A DNA stretch of 64,000 nt, taken from NCBI GenBank assembly GCA_026129905.1, contig JAHCHE010000015.1, positions 62,001 to 126,000 on the forward strand. The letters run 5' to 3'. Position 1 is the first letter of the stretch. The number at the start of each line of letters is the position of its first letter. The notes below the pieces were generated by a model, which was given only the letters and a program-made list of their open reading frames with translations, was not told the origin of the DNA and did not search any database. Origin of the DNA: Bryobacteraceae bacterium. GTDB lineage: Bacteria > Acidobacteriota > Terriglobia > Bryobacterales > Bryobacteraceae. Both the position numbers and the translations under genes were made by a program. Positions 45,422 to 53,926 of this stretch are shown one piece after another.

Positions 45422-45650
45422 CCCCTCTCCTCCACTCACGCCTAAGTACACCCGTTCGAAAATACGGGTTCGAACTCTACAGAGCCGCGACCGCGAGGGA
45501 GCGGTGTTCGCCAGTCCACGGATCCGTGAGGAGTCTACGAGTCACTGACTCCGCCTGACTTCCAAATGCTCTGTTTTCCACCAAACCTAGGGTTCACCCG
45601 AACGCGAGAAACAGAACTTTCTGTGTTCTAATAGGTTTGGGAACCTTACC
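45422..45650. promoter_or_regulatory. divergent intergenic region
   Basis: This 229-base gap separates the divergent glycosyltransferase and small basic protein genes and is AT-richer than its surroundings. Visible dyads are CCCGT-N8-ACGGG with two GTTCGAA copies (about 45450-45472) and AGAAC-N7-GTTCT (about 45613-45629), which may be regulator sites. A GGTT-TGGG-AACC hairpin lies just before the GTG at 45651. No promoter could be fixed with confidence. Confidence 0.35.
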
Positions 45651-45935
45651 GTGAGCGAAATCACTAACATCATCTCACAGCTCGAGCGGCAAAAGGCCGC
45701 CATCGATCAAGCCATTGACGCCCTGCGCGAGATTTCCGGCGCGGCAGGAGTTACCGGCCGAGGAAGACCTCGTAAGAAAAGACAACTAAGCCCGGAAGGC
45801 CGGGCCCGCATTTCCGCCGCCGCCAAGAAACGGTGGGCCGCGCATAAGGCAGCCAAGCGAACGCAAGCCGCTTCCAAGAAACGTGCGGTCAAGCGCGCCC
45901 CCAGGAAAGCGGCGGAGTCCCAAGCGGCATCCTGA
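45651..45935 (+). CDS. small basic protein with GRPRKK motif and lysine-rich tail
   Basis: A protein of 94 residues. It has an N-terminal helix with coiled-coil pattern (IISQLERQKAAIDQAIDALR), then GRGRPRKKRQLSPEGRARIS with an AT-hook-like GRP core, then an alanine/lysine-rich tail. The composition suggests a nucleoid-associated or nucleic-acid-binding protein. Small proteins of this kind occur in acidobacteria, but no function is proven. It starts with GTG at 45651. The N-terminal helix could dimerise it. Confidence 0.7.
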   Translation: MSEITNIISQLERQKAAIDQAIDALREISGAAGVTGRGRPRKKRQLSPEGRARISAAAKKRWAAHKAAKRTQAASKKRAVKRAPRKAAESQAAS

Positions 45936-46079
45936 CGCCGCCCTCAGTCGGAATTGTTTGGGCGGGCGGCGCGTCATTTCCGTCAGATTGGTAAGCTGAG
46001 TATTGCGGCGCGGGCCTGTGCGAGCGGAGCCGCTCCAGGTGCGGGCGTTACGGTCGCGCCGGGATCTCGCTTAACCGTC

Positions 46080-47390
46080 ATGCTCAACAACATTCTGAAG
46101 GACATGGGCGTCGTCGGGGCCGGCGGAGCCGGTTTCCCCACCTATGTCAAAGCGGGAGCGCAAGTCGAGTTCGTGCTCGCCAACGGCGCCGAGTGCGAGC
46201 CGCTTCTGCACAAGGATTTCGAGCTGATGTGCCGATACCCCGCGGAAATTGTCGCGGGCATGCGGCTGATGATGGAGGCCACGGGCGCCCAAAAGGGCGT
46301 CTTCGGATTGAAGGAGAAGAACCGCCGCGCCGTCCAGGCGGTCGAGCCGGAGGCCAGGGCCCACGGAATTACGCTTTCGCTGCTCGGCGATTTCTATCCC
46401 TCCGGCGACGAGTACGAGCTCGTTTACTCGGCCACCGGAAGGCTCATCCCCGCGGCCGGAATACCTCTCAACGTCGGTTGCGTCGTCAACAATGTCGAGA
46501 CGCTATATAACGTTCACTTCGCCAGTCAGGGTACGCCGGTGCTCCGGAAGTTTGTCTCGGTCGGCGGCGCGGTGCGGCAACCGAAATCGTTCTGGGTTCC
46601 GGTCGGGACGCCTTTCCGCGACCTGATCGAAATCGCCGGCGGCGCCACAACTCCGGAGTTTGGAATGTTTGTGAGCGGCATCATGATGGGGACGCTGTCG
46701 TTCGACCTTGACGATGTCGTCACCCGAACCACCGGCGGGCTCATTGTGCTCCCGAAGGATCATTACCTCGTCGTCCGCAAAAGCCGCCCGCGGCAGTCCA
46801 GGGACCGCATCGGCAAATCCGCCTGCGACCAGTGCAGCTATTGCACCGAGTTCTGTCCCCGCTATCTGCTCGGCTACGACGTCCAGCCGCACAAGGTGAT
46901 GCGGACCCTGGGGTTCACCCTCTCCGGCCGCGAGCATTGGAACCAGTGGGCGGAGCTTTGCTGCGCCTGCGGCCTCTGCACTCTTTATGCTTGCCCGGAG
47001 GACCTGTTTCCCAAAGAGGCCTGCGACAACGCGAAAGCCGACCTGAGAGCTGCGGGGACGAAGTACGTGCAGTCGACCGAAGTCCGCGTGCATCCGATGA
47101 AGGAATACCGCCGCGTGCCTCTTTCCCTTCTCCGGAAGCGGCTGAAGGTGGAAGAGTACGAGTCCGAAACGCCGTTCGATCCGCTGGACTGGCGCCCCTC
47201 CCGTGTCCGGCTGCTGCTTTCCCAGCATGTCGGCAAGCCCGCCTCGCCCGTCGTGACCCACGGCGCCGCGGTTTCCCGGGGCGATCGCGTCGCGGTTGTG
47301 CCGGAGAAGGAATTCGGCGTGCCCATCCACGCCAGCATCGACGGCCGCGTCGCCGCCGTCACCGACAAATACATCGAAATCGAAGCGTAG
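46080..47390 (+). CDS. PduS-like electron-transfer (RnfC-type) protein
   Basis: A flavin/iron-sulfur protein of 436 residues related to PduS (cobalamin reductase of propanediol microcompartments) and RnfC. It shows the nucleotide-binding GVVGAGGAGFPTYVKAGAQV, the NGAECEPLLHKDFELM segment, an SLBB part (GVPGTPFRDLIEIAGGATT-like, about 180-200), two 4Fe-4S motifs (CDQCSYCTEFCPR and CCACGLCTLYACPEDLFP, about residues 248-310) and a C-terminal region with HASIDGRVAAVTDKYIEIEA. The ATG at 46080 is preferred to the 45954 start of the open frame. It is followed after eight bases by a PduT-like shell protein. No other pdu gene is present. Confidence 0.88.
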   Translation: MLNNILKDMGVVGAGGAGFPTYVKAGAQVEFVLANGAECEPLLHKDFELMCRYPAEIVAGMRLMMEATGAQKGVFGLKEKNRRAVQAVEPEARAHGITLSLLGDFYPSGDEYELVYSATGRLIPAAGIPLNVGCVVNNVETLYNVHFASQGTPVLRKFVSVGGAVRQPKSFWVPVGTPFRDLIEIAGGATTPEFGMFVSGIMMGTLSFDLDDVVTRTTGGLIVLPKDHYLVVRKSRPRQSRDRIGKSACDQCSYCTEFCPRYLLGYDVQPHKVMRTLGFTLSGREHWNQWAELCCACGLCTLYACPEDLFPKEACDNAKADLRAAGTKYVQSTEVRVHPMKEYRRVPLSLLRKRLKVEEYESETPFDPLDWRPSRVRLLLSQHVGKPASPVVTHGAAVSRGDRVAVVPEKEFGVPIHASIDGRVAAVTDKYIEIEA

Positions 47391-47398
47391 GAGCTGGA

Positions 47399-47953
47399 AT
47401 GGCCGCTAAATATTCCATCGGTCTGATTGAACTGGGCAGCATCGCCGCCGGATTCCAGGTCTGCGACACGATGCTGAAGACCTCCGAGGTGGAACTGGTG
47501 CTCGCGCGGACCATTTGCTCCGGCAAGTACATGATCCTCATTCGCGGTGGCGTCGCCGCCGTTCAAGCCGCCGTGGAGGCCGGTTCCCGCGCCGGAGATT
47601 TCTCGCTGATCGACACCTTTGTCATCCCCAACGTGCACGATTCGATCTTCCCCGCCCTCAGCGGCACGTCGAAAGTCGAGGCGCTGGAAGCCCTCGGCGT
47701 CATCGAATCCTTCTCTGTCGCCTCGTTGATTGAAGGCGCCGACGCGATGGCGAAGTCCGCCAACATCAAGCTGGTCGAGGTCCGCTTGGCGATGGCGCTC
47801 GGCGGTAAGGCCTTTGCCTCCTGCACCGGCAGCGTCGCCGCCGTTCGGGCCGCCGTCGAAGCCGGCGCGAACATGATCGCCCGCAAAGGCCTGTTGGTCA
47901 ACAAGGTGATCATCCCGCAGCCGCGCTCGGAACTCCTTAACGAGATGATCTGA
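47399..47953 (+). CDS. PduT-like tandem BMC-domain shell protein
   Basis: A shell protein of 184 residues with two BMC domains (about 5-85, YSIGLIELGSIAAGFQVCDT; and about 97-178, VIESFSVASLIEGADAMAKS). Cys40 in ARTICSGKYMILIRGG lines up with the Cys that holds the central 4Fe-4S cluster in Salmonella PduT, which is thought to carry electrons through the shell. The ATG at 47399 has AGGAG seven bases upstream and follows the PduS-like stop by eight bases. The pair is thus a redox unit of a microcompartment that is not encoded in this window. Confidence 0.9.
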   Translation: MAAKYSIGLIELGSIAAGFQVCDTMLKTSEVELVLARTICSGKYMILIRGGVAAVQAAVEAGSRAGDFSLIDTFVIPNVHDSIFPALSGTSKVEALEALGVIESFSVASLIEGADAMAKSANIKLVEVRLAMALGGKAFASCTGSVAAVRAAVEAGANMIARKGLLVNKVIIPQPRSELLNEMI

Positions 47954-47967
47954 CCAATAAAGGTGGG

Positions 47968-48010
47968 CAGAGGTGGGGCGAGCGTCCACGCTTGCAAGCC
48001 GGCTTGTCCG
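47968..48010. repeat. two-hairpin intergenic repeat, copy B
   Basis: Reads CAGAGGTGGGGC and then a hairpin GCGAGCG-TCCA-CGCTTGC (47978-47995), followed by AAGCCGGCTTGTCC. Copy A lies at 18484-18530. The shared parts are AGGTGGGGCGA, the loop TCCA and AGCCGG; the stem changes between the copies are compensated. The second hairpin is degraded here (GCAACCTGCCG instead of a complete right arm). The repeat begins 15 bases after the PduT-like stop codon. Confidence 0.55.
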
Positions 48011-48031
48011 CAACCTGCCGCACGGTAGTGC

Positions 48032-49375
48032 TCAGAACGAGTAGGACAAGCCAATCAGCGGAGCGGCTCTCTGACGCAATCCGCTGTCGTCCACTCGAAA
48101 CAGAAGGTTGGCCGTCAGTAACAGCTCGTTCACCAGTCGCAGTTTGAACCCTATGGCGGCGTTATGTAAGCCGAAGGAGTCGGAAACCGTGCCAAGCTGT
48201 GGAAACGCCTGGTTGTTCGCCGCGGTGAAGGAACTGGGGGTCACGCGGGGAGCGTCGAACAGTCGCTGGCCGAGCAGGTCCGCCACCACCGTCAGACGTT
48301 CCGGCGCCACGCCGATATCGGCGCCCAGCGAGTAGAAGAACTGGTTGGGCAGATCGCGCTTCTCGCCGGTCAGGATGTTCCCCGCCAGCACGGATGCGCC
48401 GTTCCATTGATAGCCGATGTTGGCGTGCGGCGCGACGCGGCCCTTCTTCAGCGTAAGCGCCAGGAAGGGCTTGACGCCCACCGCGCCGGCGCCCAGAAAT
48501 TCGAGCTCGTCTCCAGTCGGAAAGCGGACGTCGGTGAGGATCGCCGCGGCAAAGTGTTCCCCGTAAAACAAGGAGTGCTTGAGCCGCAGGGTAATATCGC
48601 CGATTCCCGTCGCTTCGCTTTGCCCGGTGAAGAGGCTGCTGGTAGTGCCCGGGCCAGGCGGAAAGAAGTGGCACGGGTTGCCCGACCCGGGCGGGCAGTC
48701 GGAGAAGCCCGGATTGATCTGCTCGGTGACCCGCTGGATTTGAGCGTTGGCGGCAACGCGTAAACGCGCGTTGGTCACCGGGACAGCCAGCGACACATCG
48801 AACCGATTGGTCAGGCCGACGGTTCCAAAAAACGTGAACTGGTCGATCTTCAGATCGAAATTGCTCGACGTGGTAACAATGTCCTGCAGCGCCCGTCCGG
48901 TGTCCTCGTGCGTCAGCACGCCGGGCAGGGACCCGAGGCTGAGGCCCTCGATCTTATCGAACCAGAACCGCTGGTAGCTGAAGCCGAGGAAGACCCGTTT
49001 CCGCCCCAGTGTTTCGCCGCGTTCGGTCAAAATCGGCCCGAAGCTCTGCGCGGTGCGCGTATAGACCCCGGTCGCGCTGCTGAACTCGTACGTGAAGCCG
49101 GATGCCGGCGACGCGATCGGCAGCAGCGTCAGTTGCGTGGCGATGGCCGTGTTGAGCGGCAGAAAATTCTGGAAGAACTCCGGCGTGCCCTGAAAATGGG
49201 CGACATGCTGGCCGGGAGCAGCCGGAGACAGCGTGATGCCCTCTCCAAACAGATTCGGAACAACGCAGCCGACCTTGGCCGAACCCGAACATTGCCCCAG
49301 GTCCGGGTGGTCGGCCAAAGCAGGAACGGCGCAGGCCAACAGCACAATCCTCGCGATACAGGTTGCACGGGTCAT
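48032..49375 (-). CDS. outer-membrane beta-barrel protein of unknown role
   Basis: An exported protein of 447 residues. A signal peptide (CIARIVLLACAVPALA) precedes a Cys-containing N-terminal part (GQCSGSAKVGCVVPNLFGEG), then a beta-rich barrel with GRKRVFLGFSYQRFWFDKIE and the closing LIGLSYSF, an aromatic end typical of outer-membrane proteins. The layout is like the putative transporters of the phenol-degradation MetA family, an uncertain assignment. It is convergent with the PduT-like gene and probably monocistronic. Confidence 0.65.
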   Translation of the reverse strand: MTRATCIARIVLLACAVPALADHPDLGQCSGSAKVGCVVPNLFGEGITLSPAAPGQHVAHFQGTPEFFQNFLPLNTAIATQLTLLPIASPASGFTYEFSSATGVYTRTAQSFGPILTERGETLGRKRVFLGFSYQRFWFDKIEGLSLGSLPGVLTHEDTGRALQDIVTTSSNFDLKIDQFTFFGTVGLTNRFDVSLAVPVTNARLRVAANAQIQRVTEQINPGFSDCPPGSGNPCHFFPPGPGTTSSLFTGQSEATGIGDITLRLKHSLFYGEHFAAAILTDVRFPTGDELEFLGAGAVGVKPFLALTLKKGRVAPHANIGYQWNGASVLAGNILTGEKRDLPNQFFYSLGADIGVAPERLTVVADLLGQRLFDAPRVTPSSFTAANNQAFPQLGTVSDSFGLHNAAIGFKLRLVNELLLTANLLFRVDDSGLRQRAAPLIGLSYSF

Positions 49376-49531
49376 GAACTTTCCTCCAGTCAGAAACCGA
49401 AGACGAGCCTTCGGAATGCAAATCCCCTCCGACCCAGTCTAGCCAAAGTCCAGCCTCGATTTCGCACGAGACTCTTGCTTGCATTGCTCTTTGCCGTCCG
49501 CTATACTTCCTTCAACCGCCGGAGGGAAGCG

Positions 49532-50227
49532 ATGGCTCAGGTTCGATGTCCGCGCGCGAGGCAGTTCCATCTAGCCGCATTCGTCCTCGTTTGTTTCCTT
49601 GCCGTTGTACCGCTTAACGCGACGCCGGTCTTCGTCGCCGGAGCGTTCGTGGAAATCGGCGTCAACGGCTATTTTCTCGGCGGCTCCGAACTGCCCGGGT
49701 TGCCCGAAGGGCTGGTTTTCGGCGATCCCCGCGCCAGCGGATTTGCTACGGGGTTCGAACGCGGCGACGCCGTCGCCCTCTCGGCCGCGATAGTGGACAT
49801 CGACGTGCCCTCCTTGTTAGTGGCAGCGGTGGCTCTAGGCGCGGCGGACGGCGTAGGCAGCCGGGCGCTCGCACTCGCCGAGGGCTACGGCCAGTACAAG
49901 ATCACCAACAATTCCTCGAACACCTACGACATCGGCTTCGACATCGATTACGACTACATCATCTCGGCGACAGGCTCGGAACCGAACGATTTCTCGCTCG
50001 CTTTCCTCTTGATTCAGTTTGGCTTCAGCGGCGGCCTGTTCGACGAGAACACGCTGCGCCTGACCCTCGGGCCCGGTCAGTCGTCGATCGTCTGGGCGCT
50101 GGTTCGCGCCGGAGGCGACGCCTTTGTCACGCCCGAGCCCGCTACCTCCGCCCTTCTCGGGGCCGGCGTCTTGTGTCTGGGCATCGCCTTTGGATTGAAA
50201 CGCCGCCGGACCTCCTCCAAGCGTTGA
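49532..50227 (+). CDS. PEP-CTERM sorting-signal protein
   Basis: An exported protein of 231 residues. It has a signal peptide (LAAFVLVCFLAVVPLNATPV), a beta-rich middle and the C-terminal VTPEPATSALLGAGVLCLGI followed by LKRRR, which is a PEP-CTERM signal: proline-glutamate-proline, membrane helix, arginine-rich end. Such proteins are sorted and cut by an exosortase, usually for surface or biofilm proteins. I see no exosortase gene in the window. The ATG at 49532 has GGAGGGA upstream; the open frame reaches back to 48908 but overlaps the outer-membrane gene. Confidence 0.88.
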   Translation: MAQVRCPRARQFHLAAFVLVCFLAVVPLNATPVFVAGAFVEIGVNGYFLGGSELPGLPEGLVFGDPRASGFATGFERGDAVALSAAIVDIDVPSLLVAAVALGAADGVGSRALALAEGYGQYKITNNSSNTYDIGFDIDYDYIISATGSEPNDFSLAFLLIQFGFSGGLFDENTLRLTLGPGQSSIVWALVRAGGDAFVTPEPATSALLGAGVLCLGIAFGLKRRRTSSKR

Positions 50228-50285
50228 CGCCCGGGAGCGCTCCTCGCGGCGGGCGCAGTAGAATAGGGCTGGAGTAATCCCGAAC

Positions 50286-51566
50286 ATGTCCGTCCGCAAC
50301 GTCGCTCTTATCTGCGTCCTCACGATCTTCGCGTTGTCCATCGCCGCCTGCGGCGGCGCCGCCGCGGTCGCCCCCCGCACGATTACCGTCGCCCAATCGG
50401 GTCAGGCCGATATCGTCGGCGCCGACAGCGCCGCGCTTCAGAAAGCCGCCGCGTTGCTGCGCCCCGGAGACACCCTTTCGATCGGTCCCGGAACCTACCG
50501 GATGGACAACAGCCTGTTTGTGCCTTCAGGCGTCACCGTGCGCGGCGTCGGCCGACAAACGATCCTGCTCAAGAACAAGGGCGCGCAGAGCCCGCTGCTC
50601 GAAGACGGCGATTACGGCGAATGGCAGCTTCGCGTCGCGGATCCTTCGGGGTTCCGCGCCGGCATGGGCCTTACGATTCTCGACGACGCCTCGAGCTCCG
50701 GCTGGGACGTCAGCGTCACCACCATCCAGGCCGTCCAGGGCAACCTGCTGCGGATCAAGCCCATGACCCTGCGCGACTACAACGTCCAGGAAAAACGCGC
50801 GCGGGCGCAGAATACGTTTCCGGTGCTTGCCGTCATGGAAGCCGAAGACGTCCTGCTCGAAGACCTCATCGTCGACGGCAACAAGGCCGAAAACCAGTTG
50901 CTCGACGGCTGCCGCGGCGGCGCCATCTACATGTACCTGGCGAGAAACGTGACCGTTCGGAACTGCGTGGCGCGCAACTACTACGGCGACGGCATCAGCT
51001 TTCAGATCACCGAGCGTATCCGCGTCGAGAATTGCGAATCCTACGGGCATGCCGGTTTTGGCGTGCATCCCGGCACCGGCAGCGACAAACCGCTAGTGAC
51101 CGGGTCCAAGCTTCACCATAATGGCGAAGTCGGCCTGTTCCTGTGCTGGCGCGTCCGCCACGGCGAGTTCACCGGCAACGTCATCGAGGACAACGGCCGC
51201 TACGGCATCTCCATCGGGCACAAAGACACCGATAATCTCTTCACCGGCAATACCATCGCCCGAAACGGATTTTCCGGCGTCTACTTCCGGCCGGAAACCT
51301 TCGCTAACAGCGGCCACCGCAATACCTTTCGCGGCAACACTCTCACCGACAATGGCGATCCCAGCCGCGCCTACGGCTTCTATGTCGAGCCTCACGCGGG
51401 TCACATCGTCGTGGAAGACAACCGCTTCGTCGACCAGCGGGCATCCGCCGGCGGCGAACGCTTCGCCGTCTACAAGGTCGCCGGCGCCGGGCCGGTCAAT
51501 GTGGCCTCGAACAAGTGTGAAGGCCGGGTCGCCGAGTTCAAGGAAGGCGCGCGGCGAGCCGACTGA
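50286..51566 (+). CDS. right-handed beta-helix lipoprotein
   Basis: A lipoprotein of 426 residues. The signal ends in the lipobox LSIAACGG. The body is a parallel beta-helix with repeated short strands (SGVTVRGVGRQTILLKN, AEDVLLEDLIVDGNKAEN, NVTVRNCVARNYYGDGISF, FTGNTIARNGFSGVYF), a fold common to pectate lyases and other polysaccharide-acting proteins. No catalytic site was identified. Could be a surface glycan-binding or glycan-cleaving protein. Confidence 0.85.
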   Translation: MSVRNVALICVLTIFALSIAACGGAAAVAPRTITVAQSGQADIVGADSAALQKAAALLRPGDTLSIGPGTYRMDNSLFVPSGVTVRGVGRQTILLKNKGAQSPLLEDGDYGEWQLRVADPSGFRAGMGLTILDDASSSGWDVSVTTIQAVQGNLLRIKPMTLRDYNVQEKRARAQNTFPVLAVMEAEDVLLEDLIVDGNKAENQLLDGCRGGAIYMYLARNVTVRNCVARNYYGDGISFQITERIRVENCESYGHAGFGVHPGTGSDKPLVTGSKLHHNGEVGLFLCWRVRHGEFTGNVIEDNGRYGISIGHKDTDNLFTGNTIARNGFSGVYFRPETFANSGHRNTFRGNTLTDNGDPSRAYGFYVEPHAGHIVVEDNRFVDQRASAGGERFAVYKVAGAGPVNVASNKCEGRVAEFKEGARRAD

Positions 51567-51688
51567 ACCTCCGCCGCACGCCCGCGCCGGCATTGCCGCC
51601 TTTTCAACCCTCGCATCTCGCGCCGGCTGCCGCCCCTCCGCGCTGTGTTACCATGCCAATTTTGGGCCCGTCCTAGGAGCGCAATCCA

Positions 51689-53785
51689 GTGAAAGTATAT
51701 GCAGGTAGGGAAATCCGGAATGTCGCGGTCACCGGCCACGGCAATTCCGGCAAGACATCGTTGGTGGCCGGGTGCTTGTTCACCACCGGCGCCACCACGC
51801 GCCTGACGCGCGTCGACGAGGGCAATACCCTCACCGATTTCGACGACGAGGAGATCCAGCGCAAGATTACGATCTCGACCGCGGTGGCAATCGCCGAGTG
51901 GAAAAAGCACAAGATCAACCTGCTCGATACGCCCGGCTTCAATATCTTTATCAACGACACCAAAGCCTCCATGGTTGCCGCCGACGCGGCCCTCGTGCTC
52001 GTGGAAGGCGTGGCCGGCGTCGAGGTGCAGACCGAGAAGGTATGGGGCTTCGCCGAGGAGTTCAAGTTGCCCCGGGTGCTGGTGGTCAACAAGCTCGATC
52101 GTGAGCTTTCCAGTTTCAGCCGCGCCTTGGAGAGCATCCACGAAGCCTTCGGCCGCGCGGCCGTTCCCGTGCAATTGCCGCTCGGCGCTGAGCGGGACTT
52201 CCGCGGCGTTATCGACCTGATCACCATGAAGGCCTATTCGTACCAGCCCGACGGAGACGGTAAGGGCCAGGCCGGCGATATCCCCGCCGAGTTCACCGAC
52301 GCCTCCCGCGAAGCCCACGAAGCGCTCGTGGAAATGGTCGCCGAAGGAAGGGACGACCTCATGGAGGAGTTCTTCGAGAGCGGCACGCTGTCGCCGGAAC
52401 GGATGATCGAAGGACTTCGCGACGCGGTGGCCGAGCATCGCCTCTTCCCTGTCCTTTGCGCTTCCGGCCTGCGCAACATCGGCACGGACCGTGTCCTCGA
52501 TTTCATGGTCGACAACCTGCCGCCGCCCACCGCGATGGGCCCGAAAAAAGGCCAATCCAACGACGCGGAGGTGGAGCGGGCGGTCGGCGACGCCGAACCC
52601 GCGTCGGTGTTCGTTTTTAAGACCGTGGCCGATCCGTTCGCCGGACGCCTCTCGTACTTCAAAGTCTTCTCCGGCGTCGTCAAGAACGACGCCAACCTGC
52701 TCAATTCCCGGTCGGCCGCCGTCGAGCGCCTCTCGCACATCGGGTGCCTCAACGGCAAGGAAATCGTCCCGGTTACCGAGTTGCGCGCGGGCGACATCGG
52801 CGCCGTGGCCAAACTCAAGGACACGCTTTCCGGAGACACGCTGTACGAGAAGGGTTCGCCCATCGAGTATCCGCAGGTGAAGCTGCCCGAGCCTTCCATC
52901 GCCTTCGCCGTAAGAGCGAAAACGCGTCAGGACGAGGACCGTATGGGCGCCTCGATCCAGCGGATGCTCGAAGAGGACCAGTCCCTGCGCTTCTACCGCG
53001 ATCCGCAGACCAAGGAGTTTCTGCTCGCCGGCAGCGGACAGCAGCAGGTGGAAGTCGCCGTCAGCAAGCTCAACAAGCGCTACGGCGTCAGCGTCGAGTT
53101 GCACGCGCCGAAGATCCCCTACCGTGAAACTATCCGCGGAAACGCCGATGTCCACGGCCGACACAAGAAGCAGACCGGCGGCCACGGCCAGTTCGGCGAT
53201 TGCCGCATCCGCATGGCGCCGCTCCCACGCGGCGAGCAGTTCGAGTTCGTCAACGAGATCTTCGGCGGCGCGATCCCCAAGCAGTACATCCCCGCGGTCG
53301 AAAAAGGCATCGTCGAGGCCGCCGAGAAAGGCTACCTCGCCGGATACCCGGTGGTCGACTTCCGGGTGGTGCTTTACGACGGCTCCTACCACGACGTCGA
53401 TTCCAACGAGCTGTCGTTCAAGCTCGCCGGCCGCAAAGCGTTTCGCCTGGCGATGGAGCAGGCAAAACCCGCCCTGCTCGAGCCCATCATGAACGTCGAG
53501 GTGCACGCCCCGGTGGAATACGCCGGCGACCTCATGGGCGACATGAACGGCCGCCGCGGCCGCATCTCCGGCATGGACGTCAAGGGCAATACCCAGATCA
53601 TTCGCGCCCAGGTCCCCATGGCCGAGATGCTCAACTATCAGAACGACCTGACGTCGATGACCCAGGGCCGCGCCTCCTTCTCCATGGAGATGTCGCATTA
53701 CGACTTCGTGCCGCAGCAACTGGGCGACAAGATCGTCGCCGAGGCGAAGGCCGCTCGTGAGGGCGTTGCGGAGGAAGAGGAGTAA
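51689..53785 (+). CDS. elongation factor G-like GTPase (EF-G2 type)
   Basis: A translational GTPase of 698 residues. G1 is GHGNSGKTSLVAGCL at residues 16-30, G3 LLDTPGF and G4 VVNKLD. EF-G domains II-V follow, including QTGGHGQFGDCRIRM and the C-terminal domain (HAPVEYAGDLMGDMNGRRGR). The switch and domain IV sequences differ from canonical EF-G, so this is one of the EF-G-like paralogs found next to normal EF-G in many bacteria; its role is uncertain. Start GTG at 51689 with AGGAG upstream. Confidence 0.9.
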   Translation: MKVYAGREIRNVAVTGHGNSGKTSLVAGCLFTTGATTRLTRVDEGNTLTDFDDEEIQRKITISTAVAIAEWKKHKINLLDTPGFNIFINDTKASMVAADAALVLVEGVAGVEVQTEKVWGFAEEFKLPRVLVVNKLDRELSSFSRALESIHEAFGRAAVPVQLPLGAERDFRGVIDLITMKAYSYQPDGDGKGQAGDIPAEFTDASREAHEALVEMVAEGRDDLMEEFFESGTLSPERMIEGLRDAVAEHRLFPVLCASGLRNIGTDRVLDFMVDNLPPPTAMGPKKGQSNDAEVERAVGDAEPASVFVFKTVADPFAGRLSYFKVFSGVVKNDANLLNSRSAAVERLSHIGCLNGKEIVPVTELRAGDIGAVAKLKDTLSGDTLYEKGSPIEYPQVKLPEPSIAFAVRAKTRQDEDRMGASIQRMLEEDQSLRFYRDPQTKEFLLAGSGQQQVEVAVSKLNKRYGVSVELHAPKIPYRETIRGNADVHGRHKKQTGGHGQFGDCRIRMAPLPRGEQFEFVNEIFGGAIPKQYIPAVEKGIVEAAEKGYLAGYPVVDFRVVLYDGSYHDVDSNELSFKLAGRKAFRLAMEQAKPALLEPIMNVEVHAPVEYAGDLMGDMNGRRGRISGMDVKGNTQIIRAQVPMAEMLNYQNDLTSMTQGRASFSMEMSHYDFVPQQLGDKIVAEAKAAREGVAEEEE

Positions 53786-53926
53786 AGGCTCCGCTTTCAC
53801 TTCGGGCGAAACTGCGGCGAACATTCTTCCCTGCAAATGTTTGTGCCCCGCTTGCGCTTCCCGGCCCGATTGTTATAAAGTCGTAAACTTGCTGCTTGCG
53901 GCGGAGAATCTTTTGATCGCTTGAGA

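Noticed and set aside
51470-53836. 788-codon open frame on the minus strand
   Set aside because: It lies fully opposite the EF-G-like gene, and its translation (many His, Arg, Gly, Val runs) has no domain; it is a shadow of GC-rich coding sequence.
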